DNA of 64,000 nt. It comes from an uncultured Clostridia bacterium. GTDB lineage: Bacteria > Bacillota > Clostridia > Christensenellales > Borkfalkiaceae. The stretch lies in NCBI GenBank assembly GCA_934271065.1, contig CAKQQQ010000003.1:1-64000 (forward strand), written 5' to 3'. A model generated the notes under the pieces. It did no database searches, had not been told where the DNA came from, and was given only the letters and a program-made list of their open reading frames with translations. Of the stretch, positions 1 through 8,384 are shown one piece after another (positions within the stretch are counted from its first letter, which is position 1; each line of letters starts with the position of its first letter). The translations under genes and the position numbers were made by a program.

Positions 1-1518
1 GCGCTTTTAGACAGTCTGCAAACGGAAAACGAGTCGCTTCTCGACGTTACGCTTACTATCACGGCGTATAACTATCTTGACGACGACAACTATAAAAAAT
101 CAGTTCGCCGTGCGATTATGACGGGGAATTTCAAGCCGTCCAACCTTTACGGCTTGCAGATTGAGGGTTTCAAATCGTCGGCAATTTCGCCCGTGAGTAC
201 GCTTAAAAACTATGAACGTGGTATCAACAGTTCGTCGCTTGCGGCAGTATTTCCGTTCGTCCGCACGTTCGTTATGGACGAAGGCGGTATTATGCTCGGA
301 GAGAACAAAGTCAACGGCTTTCCGTTTATCTTCAATATGTGGAAACGCGGAAATCTGTATCAGAACAGTAACGGTATGATTATCGGCAAATCGGGTTCGG
401 GCAAATCGTTTTTCTTAAAGTCGCTTATCGCAAACGAGTGGGCGAACGACACGCGGGTAATTATTCTCGATCCCGAAGCGGAGTATCTGACCTTGACGAA
501 AAAATTGTCGGGAAATCTTATCGACGTCGGTAATGCGAAAGAGGGCAGAATCAATCCGTTCCATATCTACAAAATATTGACGGAGGACGGCTTGCCCGCC
601 GATCCGGTCGTAACGTTCAACACGCACCTGAAAATGCTCGAAAGTTTCTTTAAGATTGTTTTCGTTGGCGCAAACAGCGACGTTATCGAGCTTATAAACA
701 ACCTTGCCGTAGAAGCGTATGCGAGAAAAGGAATCTATGAAACAACGGACTGCACGGGGCTTAATGCCGAGGATTTTCCGCTGTTTACCGACTTATTGGC
801 GGTCTTACGGGAAAAGAACAAGGAAGAAACGGACAGTCTGACTTTGCGGGATATGCGGACGGCGGAGTTGTATTTGCAGAAATTCGTCAGCGGCAGATAT
901 TCGGATATTTGGAATGCGCCGTCCACGTTGAAAGTAAACGCCGACTTGATAGACTTTAACTTTCAGTCGTTGTTTGCAAACAAGAATAACACCGTGGCGA
1001 ACGCGCAGATGATTTTGATATTTCGATTTATAGAACAAGAAGTTATCAATGCGAGAGAATTAAACAGAAGCGGCAAAAAGGTAAAAACGATGATTATAGC
1101 CGATGAAGCCCATTGCTTTATCGATGCAAAATTTCCGATTGCTTTGGACTTTTTCTTTTCGATGAGTAAACGAATCCGTAAATACAACGGTTCGTTTATT
1201 CCCGCAACGCAGAATATAGCCGATTGGAACGCGAACGAAGAACTACGAAGCAAGACTTCGGCTATTCTTAAAAATTCGCAGTACACCTTTATATTCAAAC
1301 TGTCCGCGCCGGATATGAAAGACGTTTTGGACGTTTACAAAGCGGGCGACAGTTTCAATGCAGACGAGCAGAGAATGATTATTTCGGCGGTAACGGGGCA
1401 GGTGTTTTTCATCGGCTCAACGGAACTTCGCACCAACGTGAAGATTACGACGGGCGAATACATCAAAAGCCTGTTTGAAGATAAAACAGGCGAAAATTAC
1501 AAAAAGGAGGGCAATTAA
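1..1518 (+). CDS. VirB4/TrbE-type conjugation ATPase, 5' end missing
   Basis: The reading frame is open from the first base of the window, so the ATG at 118 is internal and the N-terminal part lies outside. The product is the motor ATPase of a type IV secretion system, acting at the inner face of the membrane to power pilus assembly and DNA transfer. The Walker A motif GKSGSGKS is encoded at 385-408 and is followed by a typical FLKSLIANEW helix. A Walker B segment, MIIADEAH, is encoded near 1090-1115, followed by the RIRKYNG and ATQN sensor region characteristic of VirB4 proteins. The stop codon sits 8 bases after the ribosome site of the next gene, so the two are co-transcribed. Confidence in the family is high; the exact element type cannot be assigned from one gene. 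Confidence 0.92.
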   Translation, partial: ALLDSLQTENESLLDVTLTITAYNYLDDDNYKKSVRRAIMTGNFKPSNLYGLQIEGFKSSAISPVSTLKNYERGINSSSLAAVFPFVRTFVMDEGGIMLGENKVNGFPFIFNMWKRGNLYQNSNGMIIGKSGSGKSFFLKSLIANEWANDTRVIILDPEAEYLTLTKKLSGNLIDVGNAKEGRINPFHIYKILTEDGLPADPVVTFNTHLKMLESFFKIVFVGANSDVIELINNLAVEAYARKGIYETTDCTGLNAEDFPLFTDLLAVLREKNKEETDSLTLRDMRTAELYLQKFVSGRYSDIWNAPSTLKVNADLIDFNFQSLFANKNNTVANAQMILIFRFIEQEVINARELNRSGKKVKTMIIADEAHCFIDAKFPIALDFFFSMSKRIRKYNGSFIPATQNIADWNANEELRSKTSAILKNSQYTFIFKLSAPDMKDVLDVYKAGDSFNADEQRMIISAVTGQVFFIGSTELRTNVKITTGEYIKSLFEDKTGENYKKEGN

Positions 1519-4500
1519 GTGGTAAAAACCAAAAGAAAAAACCTTTTGCGAACATTGTTGTGTGCCGTGTTCGCGCTGTGTATTGCGGTAGGCTTATCAA
1601 GTCTGTTTGCAAGCGGCACAACGGCGTATGCGGCAACTACGCCGAAATATACCGTTAAGTTTAATTGGTCTACGACAACCACAACGGGAACGGGTGGCGG
1701 AACGGGAAATAATACGGCAAGCGGTTCAGGCGTAAGTTACAGTATGCAAACAGGGCAATATAGTTTTGTGGACTATTCGGTAACGCTTTACGGCAGTTCG
1801 TCGTCAGGAACGGGAACGTTTGAAAGCGGTAGTTATATCGGCTCGAACTCGGTCAACGTCATTATAAATTCTTCTGTAAAAATCCCGACAACCATTTCGG
1901 GTAACGGAACTACGGTAGCAAAAGGAAACAATAATTCGTTTTCGCTTTCTAACCTTGCAGACGGTACATATACGGTAACTTCGAGTTTTAGCGCAGGATG
2001 GGCAACAAGCCCGCGTTCGGGTATCGGCAAATCATATTCGTTCACGTTTCAGTTTAAGATAGACAGCACCGCGCCTACAATGAATAACGTTTCGACTTCG
2101 TCTACGGGGAAATATACGAACTCGTCTACATACGTTTCGGCTTCCGATTCGATGAGCGGCGTGGAGTGTATTTATATGAAAACGCCCGGCAGCAGTAGTT
2201 ACGCTAATATGGGAACGTCTACGACGGTATCATCCACGGGAACAAATGGTTTGTATTATTTTTACGCCAAAGATAAGGCAGGCAATACATCAAGAACGTA
2301 TTATCTGTATCTCGATACCGTGAAACCCACAGGCATTATAAAAGGAATGCAGGGAACGACGTATTCGGGCAACTATATCAATCAAACCTTTTCATATACG
2401 GCGAGCGATTCGGGTAGCGGTATCAGTTATTTGCAATACAAAACGCCGGGAAGTTCATCGTGGTCAACTTATACGGACGGATATACAATTCCGCCTACGT
2501 TTACCAACGGAACGTATCAGTTCAGAGCCGTAGATAAAGCGGGAAACATTTCCGCGACGAAAAGCATTACGCTTGATTCTTCAAAGCCTACAATGACTTT
2601 ATATTCGGGAGATGTTTCGGTATCGAACGGATTCAAAAGCATAGCAAACTATATCAAGGCAACGGCGACGGATAGCGGAAGCGGTGTAAAAACAATCTAC
2701 GTTAAGAAGCCCGGTGCGTCAAATTATACCGAATATACAAGCGGAACGCAACTGACGGCAGACGGCGCGTATTCGTTTTATTGCGTGGATAACGCGGGGA
2801 ATACTTCGCAAACCTATACGATTTCGATGGATCACACGAAGCCTACGCTTACAAGTTCGGTCGGCGGATTCGGAAAAACGTTGAAAGACGGTTTTAGCGT
2901 AACCGCTTCGGATAATTTCAGCGGCGTAACGTTGTATTACAAAACACCGAACGGCACTTCGTTTGTAGCAAGTACAACTTCGAGCGTTGTTTTTTCCAAA
3001 ACGGCGGTAAACGGCACGTATGGTTTTTATGCGGTGGACGGTTTCGGCAACAGGAGCGATACTTGTTATATGTATGTGAGTATCGACGCGCCCGAAGCAA
3101 CGATAGTGAAATCGGACAATAGCCATAAGGTTTGTGTAATTTGGACGGCGAGTATCTGTTCGGCAACGCTGAACGGGAAAAGTTATACGAGTGGAACTTG
3201 GATTGAACAGGAGGGCGAATACACTTTTGTAATCACCAACGACGCCAACCGTTCGACAACGTATAAATTCACGGTAGATCACTACTACGCAAGGTATTCT
3301 ATGGTTACGCCGACCTGCACGCAAAAAGGTTATACTATATATAAATGTACGGGTTGCGGCGATAGTTACGACGGAGATTTTATCGAAGCCAAAGGACACG
3401 ACTACGAGAGTAAAATCGTAAAGCCGACCTGTACTGCGCAGGGCTATACGCGATACACTTGCAAAATCTGCGGTAATACCTATACGGATAACTATGTCGA
3501 AGCCGAAGGACATAAATACGGCGAATGGGCAACCGTAAAAGAGCCTACCTGCGTTGACTTGGGAAAAGACGAGAGAACGTGTTCGGTATGTTCTTATGTT
3601 GACGAACGGGATACGGACGCGCTCGGTCATAGTTATAAAGATACCGTTGTAGATCCGTCCTGTACGGAACGCGGAAACACTATCCACGAGTGCGAAAGGT
3701 GCGGTCATACCTATACGGACTCTTACACAAACGCAACGGGACACGATTTCGGAGAATGGACAAGTCTGACGAAACCGACTTGTACGGCAAGCGGCGTAGA
3801 TCAGAGAAAATGTAAAAGCTGTCCGCAGACCGAAACAAAAATCGTAAGCCCGCTCGGTCATAATTATAAGGCGGAGGTTGTAGAACCGACTTGTTTGGAA
3901 CAAGGTTATACAACACATACTTGTTCGCGTTGCCAAGCGGGATATAACGATACGTTCGTGCCGCCGCTCGGACACGATTATGAAGAAATCGAAGTTGCGC
4001 CGACTTGTACGGAAGAAGGCTATCGCGGAAAGAAATGCCGCCGTTGCGAAGATACGATAAAGACGGAAATTCTGAAAGCGGTGGGACATAAATTCACCGA
4101 TTCCTATTTCATTGCAACTTGCGAGGAAGAGGGATATACGCTTCATACCTGCCTGTCTTGCGGTAACGAATATAAAGACAACATCGTTCCTGCAACCGGA
4201 CACGATTATGAAACGGAAGTCGTGCGTGAGCCGCATTGCGAAACGGAGGGCGAGAGAAAATTCCATTGCACGAAGTGCGAGAAAGAGTATTATTCGGAGA
4301 TTCCCGCAACGGGGCATAATTACGAACTCACGGGAACGGAAGAAGTAAACGGCGAAAATATTCGTACTTACGTTTGTACGAACTGCGGAGCGATTACCAC
4401 GCAGAATATGGGCGAGCAGTATGAGCAGGTATCTTCATATATAGGATATTTGTTCGGTCAATATCAGCCGTATATGTGGTGGGTGCTATTAGCAACCGCA

Positions 4501-4674
4501 GGCGTATGGAGTATCGTGATGGGCGTATTCTTTGCGATTGCGCAGAAGAACGAAGATAAAGAAAAGGCGAGAAAAATGATTAAAAATTACGTCATCGGAC
4601 TTGTCGTTATCTTTGCCATTCTCGTTGCTTGTCCGTATCTTGTAAAAGGTATCGCGGCGCTGATTGCAGGGTAA
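1519..4674 (+). CDS. Secreted multi-repeat protein with T4SS pilin-like C-terminus
   Basis: The 1051-residue protein starts at a GTG preceded by AAGGAGG (1504-1510, 8-base spacing). It has a signal peptide (cleavage probably after AYA, residue 38), then four Ig-like repeats marked by D-x-x-KPT or APT, then about nine cysteine-rich repeats of roughly 45 residues. A C-terminal hairpin of two membrane segments (YMWWVLLATAGVW... and YVIGLVVIFAILV...) is joined by a short basic loop, EDKEKARKMIKN. That arrangement, helix, basic loop with GLVVIFAI-type second helix, resembles the VirB2/T4SS_pilin family, and the gene follows virB4 directly. I infer a surface or pilus component of the conjugation machinery, perhaps mediating recipient contact. 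The very large extracellular part is unusual for a pilin, so an accessory membrane-anchored adhesin is the alternative. Confidence 0.7.
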   Translation: MVKTKRKNLLRTLLCAVFALCIAVGLSSLFASGTTAYAATTPKYTVKFNWSTTTTTGTGGGTGNNTASGSGVSYSMQTGQYSFVDYSVTLYGSSSSGTGTFESGSYIGSNSVNVIINSSVKIPTTISGNGTTVAKGNNNSFSLSNLADGTYTVTSSFSAGWATSPRSGIGKSYSFTFQFKIDSTAPTMNNVSTSSTGKYTNSSTYVSASDSMSGVECIYMKTPGSSSYANMGTSTTVSSTGTNGLYYFYAKDKAGNTSRTYYLYLDTVKPTGIIKGMQGTTYSGNYINQTFSYTASDSGSGISYLQYKTPGSSSWSTYTDGYTIPPTFTNGTYQFRAVDKAGNISATKSITLDSSKPTMTLYSGDVSVSNGFKSIANYIKATATDSGSGVKTIYVKKPGASNYTEYTSGTQLTADGAYSFYCVDNAGNTSQTYTISMDHTKPTLTSSVGGFGKTLKDGFSVTASDNFSGVTLYYKTPNGTSFVASTTSSVVFSKTAVNGTYGFYAVDGFGNRSDTCYMYVSIDAPEATIVKSDNSHKVCVIWTASICSATLNGKSYTSGTWIEQEGEYTFVITNDANRSTTYKFTVDHYYARYSMVTPTCTQKGYTIYKCTGCGDSYDGDFIEAKGHDYESKIVKPTCTAQGYTRYTCKICGNTYTDNYVEAEGHKYGEWATVKEPTCVDLGKDERTCSVCSYVDERDTDALGHSYKDTVVDPSCTERGNTIHECERCGHTYTDSYTNATGHDFGEWTSLTKPTCTASGVDQRKCKSCPQTETKIVSPLGHNYKAEVVEPTCLEQGYTTHTCSRCQAGYNDTFVPPLGHDYEEIEVAPTCTEEGYRGKKCRRCEDTIKTEILKAVGHKFTDSYFIATCEEEGYTLHTCLSCGNEYKDNIVPATGHDYETEVVREPHCETEGERKFHCTKCEKEYYSEIPATGHNYELTGTEEVNGENIRTYVCTNCGAITTQNMGEQYEQVSSYIGYLFGQYQPYMWWVLLATAGVWSIVMGVFFAIAQKNEDKEKARKMIKNYVIGLVVIFAILVACPYLVKGIAALIAG
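3301..4395 (+). repeat. Nine-copy cysteine-rich protein repeat
   Basis: Within the secreted protein, nine consecutive units follow the pattern PTC-x-x-x-GYT-x-Y-x-C-x-x-C-G-x-x-Y-x-D-x-x-x-x-A-x-GHDY, with a tenth partial unit. Each unit contributes one lone Cys, one CxxC pair and a conserved GH, which could form a small metal-binding knuckle or a disulphide pattern. Copies 3, 5 and 9 diverge around the GYT position. The DNA copies have drifted, so the array is old rather than a recent expansion. Confidence 0.85.
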
Positions 4675-4730
4675 AAAGAAAAAAAGATCGTCCTTAGCTG
4701 AAATTTCACAAAAAAATTTGTAAAAACAGC

Positions 4731-4770
4731 TTGACAAATCACGGATCGCGTGCTATCGTATTGATACGAT
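4731..4770 (+). promoter_or_regulatory. Promoter with palindromic operator before tnpV
   Basis: TTGACA at 4731-4736 is followed after 17 bases by TATCGT (4754-4759). A perfect inverted repeat, ATCGTA-TTGA-TACGAT (4755-4770), overlaps the -10 element and looks like a repressor operator. AGGTGG-type ribosome site and the tnpV start follow at 4794. Confidence 0.6.
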
Positions 4771-4793
4771 GAAAGAAAATCGGAGGTGGAACT

Positions 4794-5150
4794 ATGAACA
4801 AAGCAAAAGTAATGCGAAAAGCGGAAGCGGGCGATGGATTGACCGTAGCGGAAATCAAGGTTTATCAAAAGGCTGTTAAACCTGAAAGGCACGTTTACGG
4901 CAAGTACGGAACGCTTGCTAAACAGTATTTGGAGGATAAAGGAATCGATTGGACGATTGCGAATCTTCCCGAATACCTGCACGGCGTAGATAAAGCCGCC
5001 GACGAACTGTACGAAACGATGTACGAAAAATTCTCGAAAGAAGAGCGTTTCAAAAAGTCGGCAGATTTTATAGAAAATCTGAAACGGGAAACGGAAATGC
5101 AACGGCTTATCGAAGAAGAAATCTTAAATGAAATCGTTTATGTAAAATAA
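4794..5150 (+). CDS. tnpV: TnpV-family transposon accessory protein
   Basis: The 118-residue protein matches the TnpV pattern found in clostridial transposons and conjugative elements: a YGKYGTLAKQYL segment, then LPEYLHGVDKAADELYETM, a charged helical stretch, and the ending EEILNEIVYVK. Length is normal for the family. Its biochemical role is not established; family members sit beside serine recombinase genes, as here. It is preceded by GGAGGTGG and its own promoter with a palindrome, and is followed after 13 bases by a small membrane-protein gene, so 4794-5527 probably forms one transcript. All residues appear helical and there is no signal peptide, suggesting a cytoplasmic protein. Confidence 0.8.
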   Translation: MNKAKVMRKAEAGDGLTVAEIKVYQKAVKPERHVYGKYGTLAKQYLEDKGIDWTIANLPEYLHGVDKAADELYETMYEKFSKEERFKKSADFIENLKRETEMQRLIEEEILNEIVYVK

Positions 5151-5163
5151 CGGAGGTATCAAT

Positions 5164-5286
5164 ATGAAAGTATTAAAAATCGTAGGAACTATCGGCAGAT
5201 TTGCGTTGGCAGGCGTACTGATTGCAGGGCATTTCGTAATGAACATCATAGGCGCGTTGATTTGTGCCATTACTTCACAAGGCTAA
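5164..5286 (+). CDS. Small membrane protein, 40 residues
   Basis: The ATG at 5164 follows a CGGAGG ribosome site. The product, beginning MKVLKIVGTIGRFALAG, is nearly all one hydrophobic helix (about residues 12-37) with a positively charged N-terminus, as expected of a single-pass membrane peptide. It lies between tnpV and a small basic protein gene with short spacers, each gene having its own GGAGGT site, so it is probably translated. I do not recognise a family; small hydrophobic proteins at this place are common in clostridial conjugative elements. A toxin-like hydrophobic peptide is possible but unsupported. Confidence 0.55.
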   Translation: MKVLKIVGTIGRFALAGVLIAGHFVMNIIGALICAITSQG

Positions 5287-5299
5287 TACGGAGGTATTT

Positions 5300-5527
5300 A
5301 TGGAAAAGAAAGAAACAACGCCGCGCAGAGCGGCAAGAAGAAGTTACGAGGAACGCAACAAAGACAAGCGCAAGCAGACGAGCGGAAATTTCGGAACGAT
5401 GATCCCGCGGGATTTATATGAAGAAATCAACGAATTTTTGGCAAAGAACCATATCACGAAAGTGCAGTTGATCTTCGCCGGCTACGAAGCCTTGAAAGCG
5501 GAAGTCGAGAAAGAAAATAAGAAATAA
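5300..5527 (+). CDS. Small basic ribbon-helix-helix-like protein
   Basis: The start is set at ATG 5300, seven bases after ACGGAGG, rather than the in-frame codon at 5264 that would overlap the previous gene. The 75-residue product has a basic N-terminal arm (TTPRRAARRSYEERNKDKRK), then a GTMIPRDLYEEINEFLAKN strand-helix and a HITKVQLIFAGYEAL helix. This is the order of a ribbon-helix-helix DNA-binding fold. It could be the repressor acting on the palindromic promoter at 4731-4770 or a relaxosome-type accessory protein. Both roles are inference; the fold is suggested only by the pattern. Confidence 0.6.
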   Translation: MEKKETTPRRAARRSYEERNKDKRKQTSGNFGTMIPRDLYEEINEFLAKNHITKVQLIFAGYEALKAEVEKENKK

Positions 5528-5539
5528 TTAAATATAAAT

Positions 5540-5620
5540 CGGTATGTCGAAAGGCATAGACGTGAAAAACCAATCAATCAAAATTGATGGAGCGTAAGCG
5601 TTTATGCCTTGATATAACCG
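5540..5620 (+). ncRNA. Imperfect long stem-loop, candidate structured leader
   Basis: A stretch between the RHH-like gene and the recombinase operon can fold on itself. The arm AAGGCATAGACG (5551-5562) pairs with CGTTTATGCCTT (5599-5610) at 11 of 12 positions, with partial extension outward and an inner TCAAT/ATTGA helix near 5574-5588. It lies about 50 bases before the 58-residue protein gene. It could be a leader RNA, a transcription attenuator or a recombination-site arm. No known riboswitch core was recognised. Confidence 0.4.
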
Positions 5621-5660
5621 AATACTGTTTTCTTGCGCTTCATTGTAAGGGAGGACTTAA

Positions 5661-5837
5661 ATGGAAGCGGAAGAGAACGGTGCGAATAATGAATTATTAT
5701 ATCTTTCGGCGTGGAGTATTATGAGAAAAGCCTATAAAGCAGGGAATATCGAATATTCCGTGTTGAAAGAATTGAACGAAAGAGTAGCAAAAAGGCTGTC
5801 GGTGCGAGTAATAAGTTTAAGGGACGAAAGAAAATGA
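5661..5837 (+). CDS. Small helical protein preceding recombinase, 58 residues
   Basis: The ATG at 5661 follows AGGGAGG. The product begins MEAEENGANNELLYLS and includes MRKAYKAGNIEYSVLKELN, a helical pattern seen in short proteins placed immediately before large serine recombinases in clostridial elements. Its stop TGA overlaps the recombinase ATG (ATGA), so translation of the two is coupled. I infer an accessory factor for the recombinase, for example directionality control, but no function is established from the sequence. It has no membrane segment or cysteine. Confidence 0.6.
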   Translation: MEAEENGANNELLYLSAWSIMRKAYKAGNIEYSVLKELNERVAKRLSVRVISLRDERK

Positions 5838-7393
5838 GTTTGGCTAATGATTATAAAGGTATATCCGATAGAGTAACGGTAATTGCGGCAACCGCCGGGA
5901 ATAAGACGGATAAAATACGCGTTGCTGCATATTGCCGCGTGTCTACGGATAAAACCGATCAGGTCAACTCGTTTCTAACGCAAATGCGGTATTACACCGA
6001 TTACATAAGGTCAAACCCGAAGATGATACTCATTGACATTTATGCCGATGAGGGCATCAGCGGCACGTTGATGGATAAAAGAGACGAGTTTAAAAGGCTG
6101 CTTAAAGACTGCAAAAACAGGAAAATAGACCGTGTGCTTGTAAAAAGCGTCACGAGGTTTGCAAGAAATTCGTTGGAGTGTATAGAAGCGGTAAGAGAAT
6201 TAAAATCTTACGGAGTGAGCGTGTTTTTTGAAAACGATAAAATCGATACGGAAAACATGAATTCCGAAATGCTGCTTTACATAAAGAGTGCGTTTGCTCA
6301 GAATGAATCGATGTCTTTATCGAAACGTATGGTTCAGTCTATCCGAATGCGGATGGAAGAGGGAACGTATAAACTCGGCATTGCGCCATACGGGTATAAA
6401 CTTGTAGACGGAGAGCTTGTTGTAGAACCGGACGAAGCGCGAAATATCCGAAAAATCTTTGATTTGTATTTGTCCGGGATTGGCGCAAACGCGATAGTAA
6501 AATATATGCAAGCTCACGAAACCGGGGATATGCTGTGGAATATCGGTAGGATAAATTATGTTTTAGAGAACGAGCGGTATACGGGTAATATGATTATGGG
6601 AAAGACCTATACGCCGAACGTTTTACCGTTACGAAATCGTCCGAATAAAGGGCAGATGGACAGCTTTTATTATTCCGATACGCATGAAGGCATTATAACG
6701 AAAGAAGAGTTCGACAAGGTTAAAGAAATCAAGAAAATGCGACAGAAAACATTTTGTCGCGGGGCAAAGGAAAAGGAATTCTTCTCGGGAAAGATAAAAT
6801 GTCGGCATTGCGGCTGGGCATACCGTCCTATCGTCAGAAACGATAAAATGCTTTGGAGTTGTTCAAAAAAAGGCTTGAGCATTGATGTCTGCCATACGCC
6901 GAACAGGTCGAACGAGCAGATAGAAAGGGCGTTTGTTTCGATGTATAACAAGGTGAGACAGAACGAGAAAAGTCTTATCGATGAAACCATTGCCCAATTA
7001 CAGATGCTGAAGGTAAGAATAAATCGCGGAAACGATGAAATCATGCAAATCGATAAAGATATTTCTGTTTTAAGCGCACAGGAGAGTTTGTTTACTACTC
7101 TTTATTCCGAGGGTTCTTTTAATGAGGATCTATACTTTGAGAAAACGGATACGATAAAAAAGAAAATATCCGAATTGAAAACGCGACGGGAGCATTTGGT
7201 GAGCGAGGACGACGATGAACGCTGCATAGAAAGGCTGAGAGAGCTTAAAAGAAATCTTCAGCAATTTCCTGTGGGGATAACCGAATTCGATAAAGATATT
7301 TTCAACGGAATAATCAAGCAAATTTATATAGAAGAAAGCGGTGCAATCACTTTTGTATTGAAGGGAGATTTAGAGTTCAGCGTGGAGGTGTGA
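5834..7393 (+). CDS. Large serine recombinase 1
   Basis: The 519-residue product is a site-specific integrase/excisionase of the large serine recombinase family. The resolvase catalytic domain occupies about residues 28-175, with the nucleophile Ser37 in YCRVSTD, the motif YADEGISGT and VTRFARN. A recombinase DNA-binding domain follows (about 185-290), then a zinc ribbon (CRHCGWAYRP...WSCSKKG) and a coiled coil with charged heptads to about residue 470. All expected elements are present, so it is probably active. It is coupled to the upstream 58-residue gene by an ATGA overlap and is followed after one base by a second recombinase gene, making a three-recombinase operon. Confidence 0.93.
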   Translation: MSLANDYKGISDRVTVIAATAGNKTDKIRVAAYCRVSTDKTDQVNSFLTQMRYYTDYIRSNPKMILIDIYADEGISGTLMDKRDEFKRLLKDCKNRKIDRVLVKSVTRFARNSLECIEAVRELKSYGVSVFFENDKIDTENMNSEMLLYIKSAFAQNESMSLSKRMVQSIRMRMEEGTYKLGIAPYGYKLVDGELVVEPDEARNIRKIFDLYLSGIGANAIVKYMQAHETGDMLWNIGRINYVLENERYTGNMIMGKTYTPNVLPLRNRPNKGQMDSFYYSDTHEGIITKEEFDKVKEIKKMRQKTFCRGAKEKEFFSGKIKCRHCGWAYRPIVRNDKMLWSCSKKGLSIDVCHTPNRSNEQIERAFVSMYNKVRQNEKSLIDETIAQLQMLKVRINRGNDEIMQIDKDISVLSAQESLFTTLYSEGSFNEDLYFEKTDTIKKKISELKTRREHLVSEDDDERCIERLRELKRNLQQFPVGITEFDKDIFNGIIKQIYIEESGAITFVLKGDLEFSVEV

Positions 7394-7394
7394 A

Positions 7395-8384
7395 ATGGCA
7401 AACAGAATGATTAGTTTCGGATACGGGATAGACGGGAATAAAATTTGCGTTATAGATCGGGAAGCCGTTGTAGTGCGCGAAATATTCGAGGAATATGCCG
7501 CAGGGAAACTGTTACAGGAAATAGCCGATGAACTAACCGCGCGTAACGTGGATTTTTTTCAAGGAAACTGTAATTGGAATAAAAATCGCGTTTCAAGGAT
7601 AATAGAAAATAAGAAGTATATCGGAGCGGATGATTATCCGCCGATAGTCGGGAACGATTTGTTTCAAAGCGCGTATGGCTTAAAAAATACGAAAGGTTTT
7701 AAGAAAGAGCATTTTTCGGGAAATATAGAATATCTGAAAAAGAACATCGTTTGCGGTCAATGCGGAAAGTTGATGACGAGGCGAACGAAATGGCGGTCGA
7801 GAGAGAAGTGGATATGCGGAAACGGTTGTAAAAATGACGTCTATGTAGATGATGCATTGATTTTTGCCGAGTTTGGAAAAATATTTACAGCAATAAAAGA
7901 CGATTCGTCGCTTTTGGATAATCGCAATTCAGGGAAAAGCAGTTCGTATAGTTTTGAGGGAATACAATGCAGAAACGAACTCCGTAAGATTATGGATTCG
8001 CCAGAACCCGATTTTAACAAAGGGAAAAATCTTATTTTTAAGTTAGCAAAGTTAAAATACAGTCATTGTAAAGAACAGGTGGATGATACAAGTAAGGAAC
8101 AATTGCTCAGTGCGATAAAAGAAGAAACAGAGAGCACTCCCGGTCTTGTAAGCGAAAATTTTTTGAACGAGTATGTTTCAAAATTGCAAATAGAGCAAAA
8201 CGGAAGCATAACCGTTACATTTATGAACGGAAGCGTTGTTTCAAGCGATATGGGAGGTGAAAAGTTCAGTGAATGCGGCAAAAAAGATTATAACGCGAAT
8301 AGAAGCGGATCCGAAAAAGAAAGCGGCGAACGCAGAACTTTCGATACTCCGTACAGCGGCGTATTGTCGTGTGTCAACGGATAG
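7395..8384 (+). CDS. Serine recombinase lacking the catalytic domain
   Basis: The 329-residue product begins straight in the recombinase DNA-binding domain (MANRMISFGYGI..., with VVVREIFEEYAAGKLLQEIADEL and RVSRIIENKKYIG). It continues into a zinc ribbon (CGQCGKLMTRR...WICGNGC) and a helical tail. The whole N-terminal resolvase domain with the catalytic serine is absent; the ATG is one base past the previous stop and follows a good GGAGG site, so this is a real short form and not a mis-called start. It may act as a DNA-binding subunit alongside its two complete neighbours. The C-terminus runs 116 bases into the next gene in another frame, and the last residues (from about FSECGKKDYN) look unlike a recombinase, which suggests loss of an earlier stop. 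Confidence 0.88.
   Translation: MANRMISFGYGIDGNKICVIDREAVVVREIFEEYAAGKLLQEIADELTARNVDFFQGNCNWNKNRVSRIIENKKYIGADDYPPIVGNDLFQSAYGLKNTKGFKKEHFSGNIEYLKKNIVCGQCGKLMTRRTKWRSREKWICGNGCKNDVYVDDALIFAEFGKIFTAIKDDSSLLDNRNSGKSSSYSFEGIQCRNELRKIMDSPEPDFNKGKNLIFKLAKLKYSHCKEQVDDTSKEQLLSAIKEETESTPGLVSENFLNEYVSKLQIEQNGSITVTFMNGSVVSSDMGGEKFSECGKKDYNANRSGSEKESGERRTFDTPYSGVLSCVNG

Noticed and set aside
2719..4317. Long open frame of 532 codons on the minus strand
   Set aside because: It is the complement of the cysteine-rich repeat region; its Phe/Arg-rich sequence has no domain, no ribosome site and mirrors the repeat periodicity.
3301..4395. CRISPR-like regular repeats
   Set aside because: Periodicity comes from protein repeats in frame; the DNA units are diverged and there are no constant repeats with variable spacers. 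No CRISPR array or cas gene was seen anywhere in the window.
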